Shown in pieces: positions 24,401 to 33,243 of a stretch of 64,000 nt of DNA; the first letter of the stretch is position 1; each line of letters begins with the position of its first letter. The stretch comes from Amphiura filiformis. Taxonomy: Eukaryota; Echinodermata; Ophiuroidea; Amphilepidida; Amphiuridae. A model generated the notes under the pieces. The model did no database searches, was not told the DNA's origin, and saw nothing but the letters and a program-made list of their open reading frames with translations. The position numbers and the translations under genes are program-made. Where the stretch lies: positions 73,472,713 to 73,536,712 of the forward strand of contig NC_092628.1 in assembly GCF_039555335.1 (NCBI RefSeq). The letters run 5' to 3'.

Positions 24401-25362
24401 AAAACATTTTTGTTTGCTGAGCAGTAGATTATAAAAAAAATGTTTTTAAGGTTGTGAAAACGTTTTATACTTTTAATATACCTTTTATATAACCCGACAT
24501 TTAAACGTTTTCTGACAACCTTTTATAACCTTTTGCGAATGATGTCAAAAACGTTTTGTGTTTGATGGGAGTTGAGCAAAAAAACTCAAATACAGACCTA
24601 AATATTACTCCTTGTGAATTGAGTAAGGTTTTACCCCCTGTTGAGTACAAAATGTCACAGCTCAACTGTTGAGTTAGGTTGAGTAAAAGTTGAGTCATTT
24701 ATTGACTCCTTAAATGAGTAAAATGTTTACTCTAAGGCAATGTGAAGTTGATACTCAACCTGCGTTGAGTCAGGTTTACTCAACAAATGAGCTGTGACCT
24801 TTTTACTATCAGAAGGAGTACGATATTACTCAGGTTGAGTAAAATGATTTTAAGAGTATAGCAAAGTTAAACTCACGACCATCTTCAAGCAATAGAAATG
24901 ATAGAACAATATAAGTCCGTGATCTTTCCAAACCATTCTATACGTACTAAAAAGTTATTTTCCGAGTCGTATACAGTGCTCCAAATAAACCAAAATCTTC
25001 AAAGACTGTTTTGAGTTTTGAAATCTACGGGTCCTTATCAACGAAATTGTCGACTTTTTGTAAGACCTCAGACTCAACAGTTAACAACAGGTAGTGCCAT
25101 GGATTGGCGTATGTGCGTATTTCGCTGATCGTAATTTTGAATTGTGCGAGTAATGTTACTCGTGCAGAGCATACCCGCACGCGTATAAGTGCGGTTTGTC
25201 GGTATGCTTGCAGCGCAACCGCGAAAAAGCAATGACGTCACTACCAAACTTGAAGTGAACCAAATAATAGTAAACATTCATGCTCCAATACATGTAATAC
25301 TCACTTTGAGAGAGAGTTAACGGTGGCAACACACATGTTATAATGTAAACAGCGTTCAGCAT
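11921..25362 (-). CDS. Membrane receptor with six SRCR domains and a tyrosine-rich repeated tail
   Basis: Sixteen exons (minus): 25362-25305, 21538-21299, 21104-21018, 20891-20652, 19767-19681, 19366-19103, 18871-18785, 18248-17988, 17850-17764, 17629-17399, 17257-17174, 15785-15543, 15074-14982, 14075-14022, 12865-12793, 12467-11921. All junctions have GT/AG sites and agree in phase; the sum is 2736 nt, or 911 residues. Exon 1 encodes a signal peptide (MLNAVYIITCVLPPLTLSQ). Six SRCR domains follow (about 24-128, 129-237, 238-354, 355-470, 471-575, 576-687), each from two exons and each with six Cys (VCYD, ACRQLG, RCGDG, ECFF, one in the DC/TC block, GVEC), which is the group A pattern. Then come a short TTTAPVTSS stalk, a membrane helix (about 707-729) and a 182-residue cytoplasmic tail. 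Group A SRCR receptors bind microbial or host polyanionic ligands; the ligand here is unknown. Introns carry many repeats. The gene looks intact. Confidence 0.9.
12945..13020 (+). repeat. tRNA-like remnant with a B-box
   Basis: GAGTTCGAACCTCGG at about 12994 resembles a pol III B-box within a short T-arm, preceded by a loosely tRNA-like region. No complete cloverleaf can be drawn, so it is more likely a tRNA-derived SINE piece than a tRNA gene. Confidence 0.3.
14107..14222 (-). mobile_element. Small repeat with GGGGCGGCCATGG core (copy 1)
   Basis: Shares TTTCTCAAAAAGTGGGGCGG, AAAGATATAAAGAAAAACAT and the end CTTGCTACGGCC with the copy at 41020-41187 in opposite orientation. It lies in an intron of the SRCR gene. 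Confidence 0.6.
16972..17127. mobile_element. Hairpin MITE of about 155 bp
   Basis: Two arms pair almost along their whole length around a TATC loop: GCTCTCGAGCC / GGCTCTCGAG at the centre, TGCATTCGTCAAGATAAT and its complement further out, GGATAATG / CATTATCC at the ends. It lies in the intron between exons 11 and 12 of the SRCR gene. Confidence 0.65.
18482..18545 (+). ncRNA. Candidate hammerhead ribozyme (PLE-derived)
   Basis: CTGATGA at 18494-18500 is followed by a perfect 5-bp stem II (GTCCT at 18502-18506 with AGGAC at 18516-18520) and GAAA at 18521-18524. A very short stem III would bring GTA at 18529-18531 into place as an NUH cleavage triplet, with stem I formed by bases just before CTGATGA and the following GTGAG (one mismatch). 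All conserved core bases are present. Short type I hammerheads of this style are known from Penelope-like elements; the related motif at 4660 lies next to one. It is antisense to the SRCR gene, inside an intron. Cleavage activity is inference. Confidence 0.55.
19851..20430. mobile_element. Foldback element with arms of about 270 bp
   Basis: The left end (GTTTCGACAGTATTTTTTGT, then GAGCACATCAGA) and right end (TCTGATGTGCTC, then ATACTGTCCAAAC) are complementary. Pairing continues inward to TCAATTGAAAATTTTGACCT and its complement around 20070 and 20175. It lies in an SRCR-gene intron. A single-arm copy is at 9190-9410. Confidence 0.75.
22925..23835. mobile_element. Foldback element of about 910 bp, nearly palindromic
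   Basis: Left TTTTTCGCAAAGTTCCAAGA pairs with right TCTTGGAATTTTGCGAAAAA. Complementarity continues through GGGAGATGGTGTAAAATAAT and runs almost to the centre, where AAGTTTGAATGG and GGACCATTCAC arms meet. TA at both outer ends would fit a Tc1/mariner-type target. No transposase ORF. Confidence 0.75.
23878..24566. repeat. CCCAGCAAACAC / AACGTTTT repeat
   Basis: Begins with CCCAGCAAACACAAAAACG and ends with AAAACGTTTTGTGTTTGATGGG-like complement. Inside are many AACGTTTT words and TGTCGGGTTATATAAAGG in both orientations; a second CCCAGCAAACAC start lies at about 24140, so it is compound. A shorter copy is at 59933-60060. Confidence 0.65.
25305..25362 (-). CDS. SRCR receptor exon 1: start codon and signal peptide
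   Basis: ATG at 25362-25360 opens a hydrophobic leader of 19 codons plus one base, ending at a GTGAGT donor. The single leftover A joins TT of the exon at 21538 to make Ile, giving a leader that runs straight into the first SRCR domain. The intron that follows is about 3.8 kb and is filled with nested repeats. The 5' UTR and promoter are not identified. Confidence 0.85.
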
Positions 25363-26515
25363 TGTTATTTTCGAGTCTTTTCCAAATTATTGAAAATAGG
25401 TTAACTTTCATTTTCTGCTGCACCAGCAAAACATTTTAATAATAGTAACAGACATATGATTAAAAACAACATGTATCACACATTATAATGCTTGTGGTAA
25501 ACATGGTAAAGGGCTATGCTTGATTTCTGTGTGACCTGTAACAATGCTGAAATAAAATTATGCAGTTCACTTCCTCGTATGACTAAGTGGAGTTGATTTT
25601 AGTAAATACAAAAGAAGGAAAGCCAAGCTGAACGATTTGGTTCGTTGTTTTGGGAAAGCCGATAACTGTTAAACAGACATTGAAATACAGATATTAATCA
25701 AATGAAAATGCAATAGTGTCAATTTTTTTCTCTCCATATTTGACTTGCATTTTGGGTTAATAAAAATACATGTTAGGTGATTCGCATATTCACACATTCT
25801 CTGTCTACAGAACCATATTTTGTAACAAAGACTACGAAGGGAGTTTGTTGTTTGCAATCCCTGTAATTTTATATTATAATTTGTACCAATGTATAGCTAT
25901 AGGTATTCTCTACCCAGTAATACCATAATAAATACCAACATTCCCCACATCATACCCTATTACAAGAGCAAAATGAAAATCATCGATTAAGGATAAGGCG
26001 CTGTAATAAAACTCATATCACTGGAATGAGCGCAAAGGATGGATCTACGGTTAGCTAAAGTCGTTTTGGCATCAATATGATACGATTATTGCTTAAAGCC
26101 ATAATGTGTGATTTGCTTCACAGCGACGGCCTCAATTTTACTCGGATTTCTACTTTTTGCATAATTATAATGGCAAGTGGTATACTAAAATACCACGTAA
26201 AAGACTAAGCCTGAAGTGCTTTAATAACAGTAAAATTTAACTTTTTATATTAAAACCGGGTCGACCCGGTTTTATTCAGAGTTCAACGATCGAGTACTTG
26301 CTAACATGTAGCGTGGATGTCAGCTTGTATGTACACACGTCGAGCGCGATGATCCGTGCAGTTACATGTAATACGATCGGCGTTTACACGCATTGTAGGC
26401 GTTGGGATGAATCGCGATTTTCTTCGTTATACCTTATTTGTTTGGCTCGAAATTAAAAGGGGATAGTGTGATCACTGAAAACAAACATTTAAATAAGAAT
26501 CTATTTTTTATGCAA
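25363..26515. other. Upstream region of the SRCR gene
   Basis: AT-rich, with no coding signal. It should contain the SRCR gene promoter and 5' UTR on the minus strand, but no TATA box or initiator can be assigned with confidence. Confidence 0.4.
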
Positions 26516-26519
26516 ATCA

Positions 26520-26755
26520 CACATTATTGCTTTAAGTAATTTTTTGTAATTTTGGGAACAAAGTACAAAACATGGTTCAATCATGCATCAGTTACGTAAT
26601 CGCCCTAATTATTTCTAGTTATTCCCTTTAATTTGTGTGATTATCATTTGTTCTTGTGCAAAAATTGGTCAATAAATATGTTTAAATGCATGCCATATTT
26701 TGTACTTTGTTCTCGAAATTACAAAATGACTAAGGCAATTATCGTAGCAATCTAA
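26520..26755. mobile_element. MITE with ACTTTGTTCTC inverted ends (copy 1)
   Basis: Inverted ends share AAGTAATTTTTTGTAATTTT, GAACAAAGTACAAAA and GGTTCAATCATGCAT on the left with their complements on the right, closing with GGCAATTATCGTAGCA. A second full copy is at 50893-51117 and a single end at 26948-27008. Confidence 0.7.
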
Positions 26756-26947
26756 CGCCGCGGTTTTTTTTTATGCCGGATGAAAAACTTTAGGAGGGTA
26801 CGTACAACGACCCCCCCCCCCCTTCAAAGAAGGACGAAGGTTAAATGCTTATTGTAATATCTGGAGCGCTAGGTACCTGAGTAACAGAGCAAACGAGGCA
26901 ACGACCATTGAGACCCTGTTGACATTGACCTATTTCCTGATGTTACA

Positions 26948-27008
26948 TGTCGTCACCCTACTACGATAATTACCTAAGTCATTTTTTGTAATTTTGAGAA
27001 CAAAGTAC
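26948..27008. mobile_element. Single end of the same MITE family
   Basis: CACCCTACTACGATAATTAC, then TTTTTTGTAATTTTGAGAAC and AAAGTAC, match the end of the MITE at 26520-26755. The opposite end is absent. Confidence 0.6.
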
Positions 27009-27685
27009 ATAAGAAGAAGACATTTTCCTAAGCGGCCATGTTGGATTTATGTTTTTGTGTGCGCTTATGGAAGATGGATGCATCAGAATGGATGCTGATG
27101 CAATTATGGTGGTTCATTTCATAACTTGACTTGCCTGACAACAATGGAACCATTAACCTTATGCCTTATAAAAACAGAACAGACCTAATTTTGGTTGTTA
27201 ACCTATCGAATATTTTACTGAGTAAATATCATGTAATTAAGTTAATGAATGCAAACAGGATATTATTGCGAGCAGTGACAATGGTATACGTAATACTAAC
27301 TTAAACATTACCTTCATATTCTAGAATACAGGTGCATCTATATTTAGTATTTCTATTGTTAATGTAAACAAGACCAAATAACGAATTTTATTAAATTGGA
27401 AGATGTTTCCGGCGTGTTTAAAATAACCCAATTATTGGAATTGTGGAAATTGGATTCTGTGGGTGGACGAAATCTAAGATTTAGTAATTCAGATTTGCTA
27501 CGTCTGTTGTTATTGAAGCTTGACAATAATTAGAATGGAATGTTTTCAACTCGATGCATTACATCTGTGGAGCGAAAGTCATACATGACTTGGCAAATGT
27601 TCATTTCTATATATTGTTCCTACGAAGATACTTTGGTCAAAAGCACAAGACAGATTTCTGATGAAGGTTCGTCTTCGTAAATAAG
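27009..27685. other. Upstream region of the GPCR gene
   Basis: No coding signal. It should carry the GPCR 5' UTR and promoter; no element is assignable by eye. Confidence 0.35.
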
Positions 27686-28765
27686 ATGGAAAACATTACT
27701 TCAGTCAATACAGTAGCTTCCTATTGTACCGTGAATACCACAGGTCTGGAATTATCGGAAAGTGACGCAAACTCGCTGTTATATTCGTCTAATGAGCGCA
27801 TTTTTATTTTTCTATGTTATCCTGTTGTTTTGGTCTTTGGATTTGCAACAAATTGTTCATTTTTGTATGTCGTTTGGCGCGTAGCCTCAATGCGGAATGT
27901 CATAAATTTTTATCTCGCAAACTTAGCACTCGCTGACTTGGGGTTTCTGTTCTTCTACATTGTTGAGATACTAGTTTTCTTCGGCGCATCGGTTGTTAAA
28001 GGATCGGTACCTTACATCTCACCGTTCGGGTGCATCATACCCACTTTTCTACAACATATCACAAATTTTGCTTCCATAACTTTGGTAACAGTTGTAAGCA
28101 TTGAGAGATTACTAGCAATATGCTACCCTGTGAAGCACCGCTTGATGAGCAGTATGCATCGTACAAAATACGTAACAATTTTCTCATGGACATTTTCTGG
28201 AATTTTAGCGGCTTTTTCAACTCCAATGTTCAGTTCGTTGGATATGTTATGCTTTGATTGGCCAAACCAACCGCAATTTGCCCATTTACCACGAGTTGTC
28301 AGAAGCTGTGGCTCTTTGTCGGTACTTTTCACAACTTGTGTGCCTGCTCTCAAAGTTGTAATCTTTGTAATTCCGTTAATAATGAACATTTATATGTATA
28401 CAAAAATCATTATGCGATTGAAACATAGAATAGCTCCTAGTGCTGGTGGTAATGGCGTGTCTTCTGATAGCAGAAATGAGCAAAACAGTACTTCCAATTC
28501 GGTTACCAAAATGCTCATCATCAATGGAGTTATATTCTTCGTTTGTTTAACACCGTATCGGATAATTGATCTGCAGCAGCTTTTTCTGACTTTTAATTTG
28601 AGGTTTTCAAGTTATCTTTTGCGGACACTTTCAGTTTGGTTACTGTGTTTCAATTCCACCATTAATCCCGTAGTGTATGGCTTAACAAGCAAACGGTATA
28701 GAGAAGCCTTCAAAATGACTTTCGCTTGTAGTCGTGCTAATGCAACTGATGCTTTAGAGAAATAG
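27686..28765 (+). CDS. Class A (rhodopsin-type) GPCR, peptide-receptor-like, single exon
   Basis: An uninterrupted 359-residue protein with seven hydrophobic segments. The N-terminus has N-glycosylation sites (NIT, NTT). TM1 has ATNCSFL, TM2 NFYLANLALAD (the Asp of the sodium site), a Cys before TM3 (FGCII) pairs with a Cys in the second extracellular loop (RSCGS or LCFDW), TM3 ends SIERLLAICYP in place of the usual DRY, TM5 has a Pro in VIPLIMN, TM6 reads VCLTPYR where CWxP is usual, and TM7 ends NPVVYGLTSKRYREAF with helix 8. The MRNVINFYLANLALAD block and basic third loop resemble neuropeptide receptors of the TRH/neuromedin-like group. The ligand is unknown. Intronless neuropeptide-like GPCRs are common in such genomes. 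It is divergent from the SRCR gene, 2.3 kb away. The frame looks intact. Confidence 0.9.
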   Translation: MENITSVNTVASYCTVNTTGLELSESDANSLLYSSNERIFIFLCYPVVLVFGFATNCSFLYVVWRVASMRNVINFYLANLALADLGFLFFYIVEILVFFGASVVKGSVPYISPFGCIIPTFLQHITNFASITLVTVVSIERLLAICYPVKHRLMSSMHRTKYVTIFSWTFSGILAAFSTPMFSSLDMLCFDWPNQPQFAHLPRVVRSCGSLSVLFTTCVPALKVVIFVIPLIMNIYMYTKIIMRLKHRIAPSAGGNGVSSDSRNEQNSTSNSVTKMLIINGVIFFVCLTPYRIIDLQQLFLTFNLRFSSYLLRTLSVWLLCFNSTINPVVYGLTSKRYREAFKMTFACSRANATDALEK

Positions 28766-28822
28766 AGAAACTTGAATGTATTTTCAACTGCAGTTTTCTT
28801 GTGATCTCTAGTAAACATAATG

Positions 28823-29440
28823 AAATGAAATTGAGTGAATTAAGCACAAGATAATCAGGCTGGTTGGTTCTATCTTGTAAACAGTGGACTTCGGGTATAT
28901 ATATAAATGCGCTTTTATAAATGCGCACGTGACATCTACAAGTCGCCATACCGTGTTCAACGATGTAAGGTACCCGGATGTGCACAATTTCCACACGCAA
29001 AAGTATAGGCGAAAAATGACAGGTTACAAGGAAAATTGGTTTTGCAAAATAGTGGCATTGATTGCAAAGGGCAAAATAATTTGATCCGAAACATAATAAT
29101 CATGATCCTTTGATATCCATGATTTATCCTTGCAAATTTATAGCATCGAACCTCCAGCCAATGTTCCTTGCCAGTGCTAGCCACGAAACAAGGTCACAAC
29201 TGTGGCCACTCCCTCAATGGTCGTCATTTCAGTGATTGACAGTGATGTAATGCAAATATGGCGCTGGCCATCTAGTCACGTGCGCATTTATAAATGCGCA
29301 TTTATATATACAACCGAAGTAAAGGTAAAGGTAGTAAAGGACCGTTATTTCCGTTAACAATCATTCCCGTTACGATGAAATGAAAATGAGTGAATTCATC
29401 ACAAGATTGTCATGGCGGTTGACTCTCTCTAGAACTTGTA
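28823..29440. repeat. Direct repeat pair around a TIR element
   Basis: About 65 bp at 28823-28885 (ATGAAATGAAATTGAGTGAA, then CACAAGAT) recurs at about 29372-29440 in the same orientation. Between them at 28886-29324 lies an element with inverted ends of about 50 bp rich in AAATGCGC, AAATGCGCACGTGAC and TATATATA. The direct repeats may be a duplicated segment split by the insertion, or long ends of a larger element. Confidence 0.55.
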
Positions 29441-29970
29441 AGCGTGGTAAAGGGCCGTTAACAATCGTTTACCATAGTTGTATACCATAGTTGTATTAAT
29501 TACCATAGCGATAGGTGAAAACAATTTTTGAATCTATTGCCCTGCCCTACAACTCTACAACTCATCCCCTGTCATGTTTGTGTGACTGCTTTTTCTTAAA
29601 GGGTGTAACCCTATTGGTTTTGGATATGGATTGTCTTTAAAATTACATAATAATATCAAATATCGCCCCCTTTATGCTGCTTTGTGAAAAAACGAGAGCA
29701 TTTTCAGCGTAAATAAATAGCCAAATTTGCAATCCAATACCTTGGTATACGTGAATTGCATTCTGGGCAGGCAAGCAACAACAACAATTCCCGTTCGTAT
29801 GACGAATGCTGACATGCTGTACAATGCCCGGCCCGTATTGAACGGAAAATATTTGTTTGTTTTTCGTACAAAAAAAAAAAAAAGGAAACAAAATATATTT
29901 CCCCTTGCAATATGTACATTTCAAAAGAATATAAAAAAGTTTGGGTTAAAAATGGAGAGGGAAAAAACCC
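29441..29970. other. Intergenic, no recognised gene
   Basis: Contains an A14 run at 29871-29884. No coding or RNA signal. Confidence 0.35.
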
Positions 29971-30045
29971 TTCCGATACCGGGTTTTGAACCGGGTACCT
30001 CTCGGTCAAAAGCATAATGCGCTAACCAATTGAGCTATTCAGCCC
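29971..30045 (-). pseudogene. tRNA-like sequence (degenerate, Lys-type loop)
   Basis: The minus strand reads GGGCTGAATAGCTCAATTGG (A-box), a CTTTTGA anticodon-like loop and GGTACCCGGTTCAAAACC (B-box). The T-stem has a C-C mismatch, the anticodon stem pairs poorly and the acceptor stem does not close, so a functional tRNA is unlikely. It could be a tRNA pseudogene or a SINE head. A TTTTTT run follows at its 3' side. Confidence 0.45.
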
Positions 30046-30085
30046 ACTAACTCCATCGTGGAATTTTTATAACTAAATACGGCAA

Positions 30086-30168
30086 ACCGTCTCCTCAGCA
30101 GTTAGTGTGGTTCGCTTTTTTCACAGAATGTGTATGACGCGAAACCAAAGTAGCTGTTGAGGAGACTG
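30086..30168. repeat. Short inverted repeat GTCTCCTCAGCAG
   Basis: GTCTCCTCAGCAGTTAGTGTGG is partly complementary to CTACTTTGG...CTGTTGAGGAGAC-type sequence about 60 bp on. It lies immediately upstream of the tRNA-like sequence in that sequence's orientation. Confidence 0.4.
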
Positions 30169-31466
30169 ATGATTCGCAATTAATGCCCTGCCCAGAAATC
30201 CGAAGTAATTTTTAGTATTTACAAAATGGTAGCCTGTAAAAACCGCTGTGTTTCATGATTTCTGCGGAAATACATCTTGGAGAGTCAAATTTCAGGATAG
30301 TAATGAGAAAAATAGTATCTATTATGTGATACCAAAACCTCATCAACAATGAAAAAATCGGTGGATGATGCTGTCGATCGGGTTACGGACCTTTAAGACA
30401 CTACTCGTACAAGTGTGAGTGAAACGTACATTGACTCAGCATAATGTGATAATTCCATAGAATTATGACCCCGGTCTTTATGCCTATTCTTTGATAATCA
30501 ATGGCGCGATATAGAGTTACAGCGTACGTCTCACAGTGTCGACACCCTGTATTATAAAGATTTTTTTCCCTGCAATTTAATACTCCGTTGGTGAGCGACG
30601 GGCGATTGGTATTTCACCGAACGCAAGAAAAGGAGTCCTATCTGATTGGCTAGGAATTGATCGCTAGATCGCTCAGTGCTGAAGTACAAACTCAAAATGT
30701 AGAGATGCATTCAATTCGATAAAAATCAATATTCTATTATTGACGCAGATAAAGAAAGTTGCATAGTGTTATAGACTTGTGATTTCATATTCTATAGAAA
30801 ACGTGCATCTGAGCTTTATATGATTTTAATTCTCAAACAGTTGCATATATCACAATTTTAATGTACGTAATGTATAAAATGCAGTAAACTATATGCGTAT
30901 ACCGACAACAGCAATCGCCTATTAGTGTATTGAACTTCCAGTTAGTGTATTGAAAACAAAACCTGGGTTTCACCTGACAACAAATCGAATTTTCTTGTAA
31001 TGGCAACATCATATGGGGTACTGAGCAGGCACAAATCGTAAAAACTCGTAGGAAATTCTGCGGTATCTCATATCGCGTAAATGGTATGTTTAGCCTGAGT
31101 CGCTCGGCCTATCTCGAACAAAATCGCCATGCGTAGCTTTTGAAAAACGAGAGGATTCGCCGTACTATCACGGCAATTTTTGACACGAAGATATAGTGCA
31201 GGGCAATACATTCAAAAAAAATGTTCACCTATGGCTTTGATAATTAAACCTGTTACATCACGACTTCTACAGCGAATAGAAGCTTATAGAGAGGTTGTTC
31301 TAATCTAATCCGCGTTCAACAGCCATTCATTAATGCATATTCAAACGGTAACTTTCATGTTCAAATAAGTCTCGACAATACGTCTTGCAGATACGTCACT
31401 CTCACGTCTCTCATCCGGGAGATGATTAGCACAACATCCTAAATGAGTCGTCATTGACACCACCAA
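30169..31466. other. Intergenic, no recognised gene
   Basis: AT-rich sequence with no long ORF, tRNA or clear repeat seen. Confidence 0.4.
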
Positions 31467-31474
31467 GTTAGTTG

Positions 31475-31793
31475 CCCGGGGGTCACTCCCATTGCGGCCT
31501 GTACACCATCCGCGCTAATGAAAACGCGTAAAAAGGGAAGTTTTTCGTGGGTAGGCACGATACGCGCGTAACGCGTTTAGGGTGTCAAAAACATAAAATA
31601 TTGGAAAAACGCGGAAATGAAATTTAGGGTATGAAATTTGATGCAAGGAATAAAATCCCTGTTTAGGTTGTGAAAACACCTGTTTAGGGTATTGTTTTAG
31701 CCAAGGGTTAAATCCTTGTTTAGGGTGCTTTTCAAGAGTTGATTATCGCGGATGGTGGACAGGCCCCAATGGGAGTGACCCCCCCCCCCCCCG
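31475..31793. mobile_element. hAT-like MITE, 319 bp, 8-bp target duplication
   Basis: Terminal inverted repeats begin GGGGGTCACTCCCATTG and end CAATGGGAGTGACCCCC, with CACCATCCGCG / CGCGGATGGTG further in. GTTAGTTG flanks both sides (31467-31474 and 31794-31801), a perfect 8-bp duplication as made by hAT transposases. The inside has several TTTAGGGT words and no ORF. Confidence 0.8.
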
Positions 31794-31932
31794 GTTAGTT
31801 GAAATTTAATTTAAGAAGGCGGTCCGTATAAACGGCACAAAACGAATTAGTTTTTGACCTGATATAAAAATGTGCAGAGGCGATATAAAAACATACATAA
31901 AATTAATTCCTTTATTATTGTATACCATTCTG

Positions 31933-32828
31933 CAGGGATGCAAATTGTGCGGGAGCGGGGAGCACCGCTCCTAGGAAATAAGAGTCAAAATTGAGGAAAT
32001 AATGCCATGGGAAGAAGAAAGAAAGAGAGGAAAAAGGAGGGAGAGAGAAGAAAAGAAAAGAGAAGAGGGAAACTGAGAGGAAAGAAAATGAAGAAGAGTA
32101 AGGTACAAGATGATAGGGGAGGGCTGTGAGGAAGTGAAGCTACTGAATGGAAGAGAGGAAATCTTTCGGACACTGGTTGTGCAAAATTTGGAGGAATTCA
32201 CATTATTGTTCAAGAAATAAGAGCAAAAAATAGGAAGGTGTTGGTTTTAAAATATGGAAATGCGATATGAGGAAATTTACAATTCATCACCATAGGAAGT
32301 ATTCAATGTAATTTAACAGGAAAAAACTAAGTTGGATGAAAACAGGTGGAAACAGGACTCATATCTGAGGAAATTTAGAGAGGCGGCAATCATATCTGAG
32401 GAAATTTATAGAGAGGCAGCAATAAGGATTTTATGGGAACAAAAGTCATAAAGGAATTCAGTGTATCAATAATACAGCCACTTAGAAGAGGACAAACTGG
32501 AAAATATTGAGGAAATTTAAAAAGAAGAATCATAAAGCACTAAACAAGTTGTGATCCTCTGACAAAAAAGGAAAATAAAAGGGGAAAGGAGCCCCTGTCC
32601 GACCATAATTGACCCCAAACTAGTGTAAAATAGCAAATTTTTAGCACATAGTAAAACCTTTTTTGGAAGCTCAAAGACCTAACATACAGTCGCTCTATAA
32701 ATATACGCTATGTTAACATTCTCATCTTTTGAAGTGCAGAATAAAGCTATTTTATGCATGGTATGATTGAGGAAATCTTGAGCGTAAAAACCTTGCTCCT
32801 GAGGAAGAAATCACAATTTGCACCCCTG
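31933..32828. mobile_element. hAT-like non-autonomous element, 896 bp, 8-bp target duplication
   Basis: Ends CAGGGATGCAAATTGTG and CACAATTTGCACCCCTG are inverted repeats with one mismatch. CCATTCTG lies on both sides (31925-31932 and 32829-32836). The interior is purine-rich, with a GAA/GGA tract at 32009-32110 and repeated GAGGAAAT words. No transposase. The ORFs here come from the purine tract. Confidence 0.8.
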
Positions 32829-33071
32829 CCATTCTGTATAAAGTGATAATAACAAAATTAATGCTTAATGTACATACATTCAGTAGTATAAAACCTCTAT
32901 TTCAAAATTATCATGTTTCTTTGTCTGTTTACTTGCTTACTTTATCTCATCCGTAGTTCTATAGTACAACTTCAGTGACCAGCACTGTAATTTAAACAAA
33001 CTTGAGGCTTATAAATATTCAATCAAACATATAAATGAGATTATATTAATACGTAGTGGCAGATAGAATGA

Positions 33072-33243
33072 TTAAAGAGTTTAACTTTAACACTGCACCA
33101 TTTTTTCGCTCACCCGGAACGTTTTCGCTAGATCCACTAGCTTCCATAGCAGATAGTGATGCTGTTGACGTAGCGAAAACGTTCCAGGTGAGGCGCCCCA
33201 TGTGAGTGCAAAAACATTGTAGTGTTGAAGTTAAACTCTTTAA
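33072..33243. mobile_element. TTAA-flanked hairpin MITE, 172 bp
   Basis: TTAAAGAGTTTAACTTTAAC at the left pairs with GTTGAAGTTAAACTCTTTAA at the right; GGAACGTTTTCGCTA and its complement continue the stem. TTAA at both ends suggests piggyBac-type insertion. Confidence 0.7.

Larger units (their letters stand above)
22850..24860. mobile_element. TTGAGT-rich element carrying two nested insertions
   Basis: An element full of TTGAGT/ACTCAA words is split into 22850-22920, about 23830-23878 and 24560-24860. A foldback element (22925-23835) and an AACGTTTT-type repeat (23878-24566) interrupt it. The GTTGAGTCAA and TGTTGCTCAACAG words on both sides of the foldback element show the split. All of it lies in the first intron of the SRCR gene. 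Confidence 0.6.

Noticed and set aside
29971-30045. Functional tRNA-Lys gene
   Set aside because: A and B boxes are present, but the acceptor, anticodon and T stems do not pair properly.
31971-32213. Ser/Phe-rich ORF on the minus strand
   Set aside because: It comes from the purine-rich tract inside a hAT-like element.
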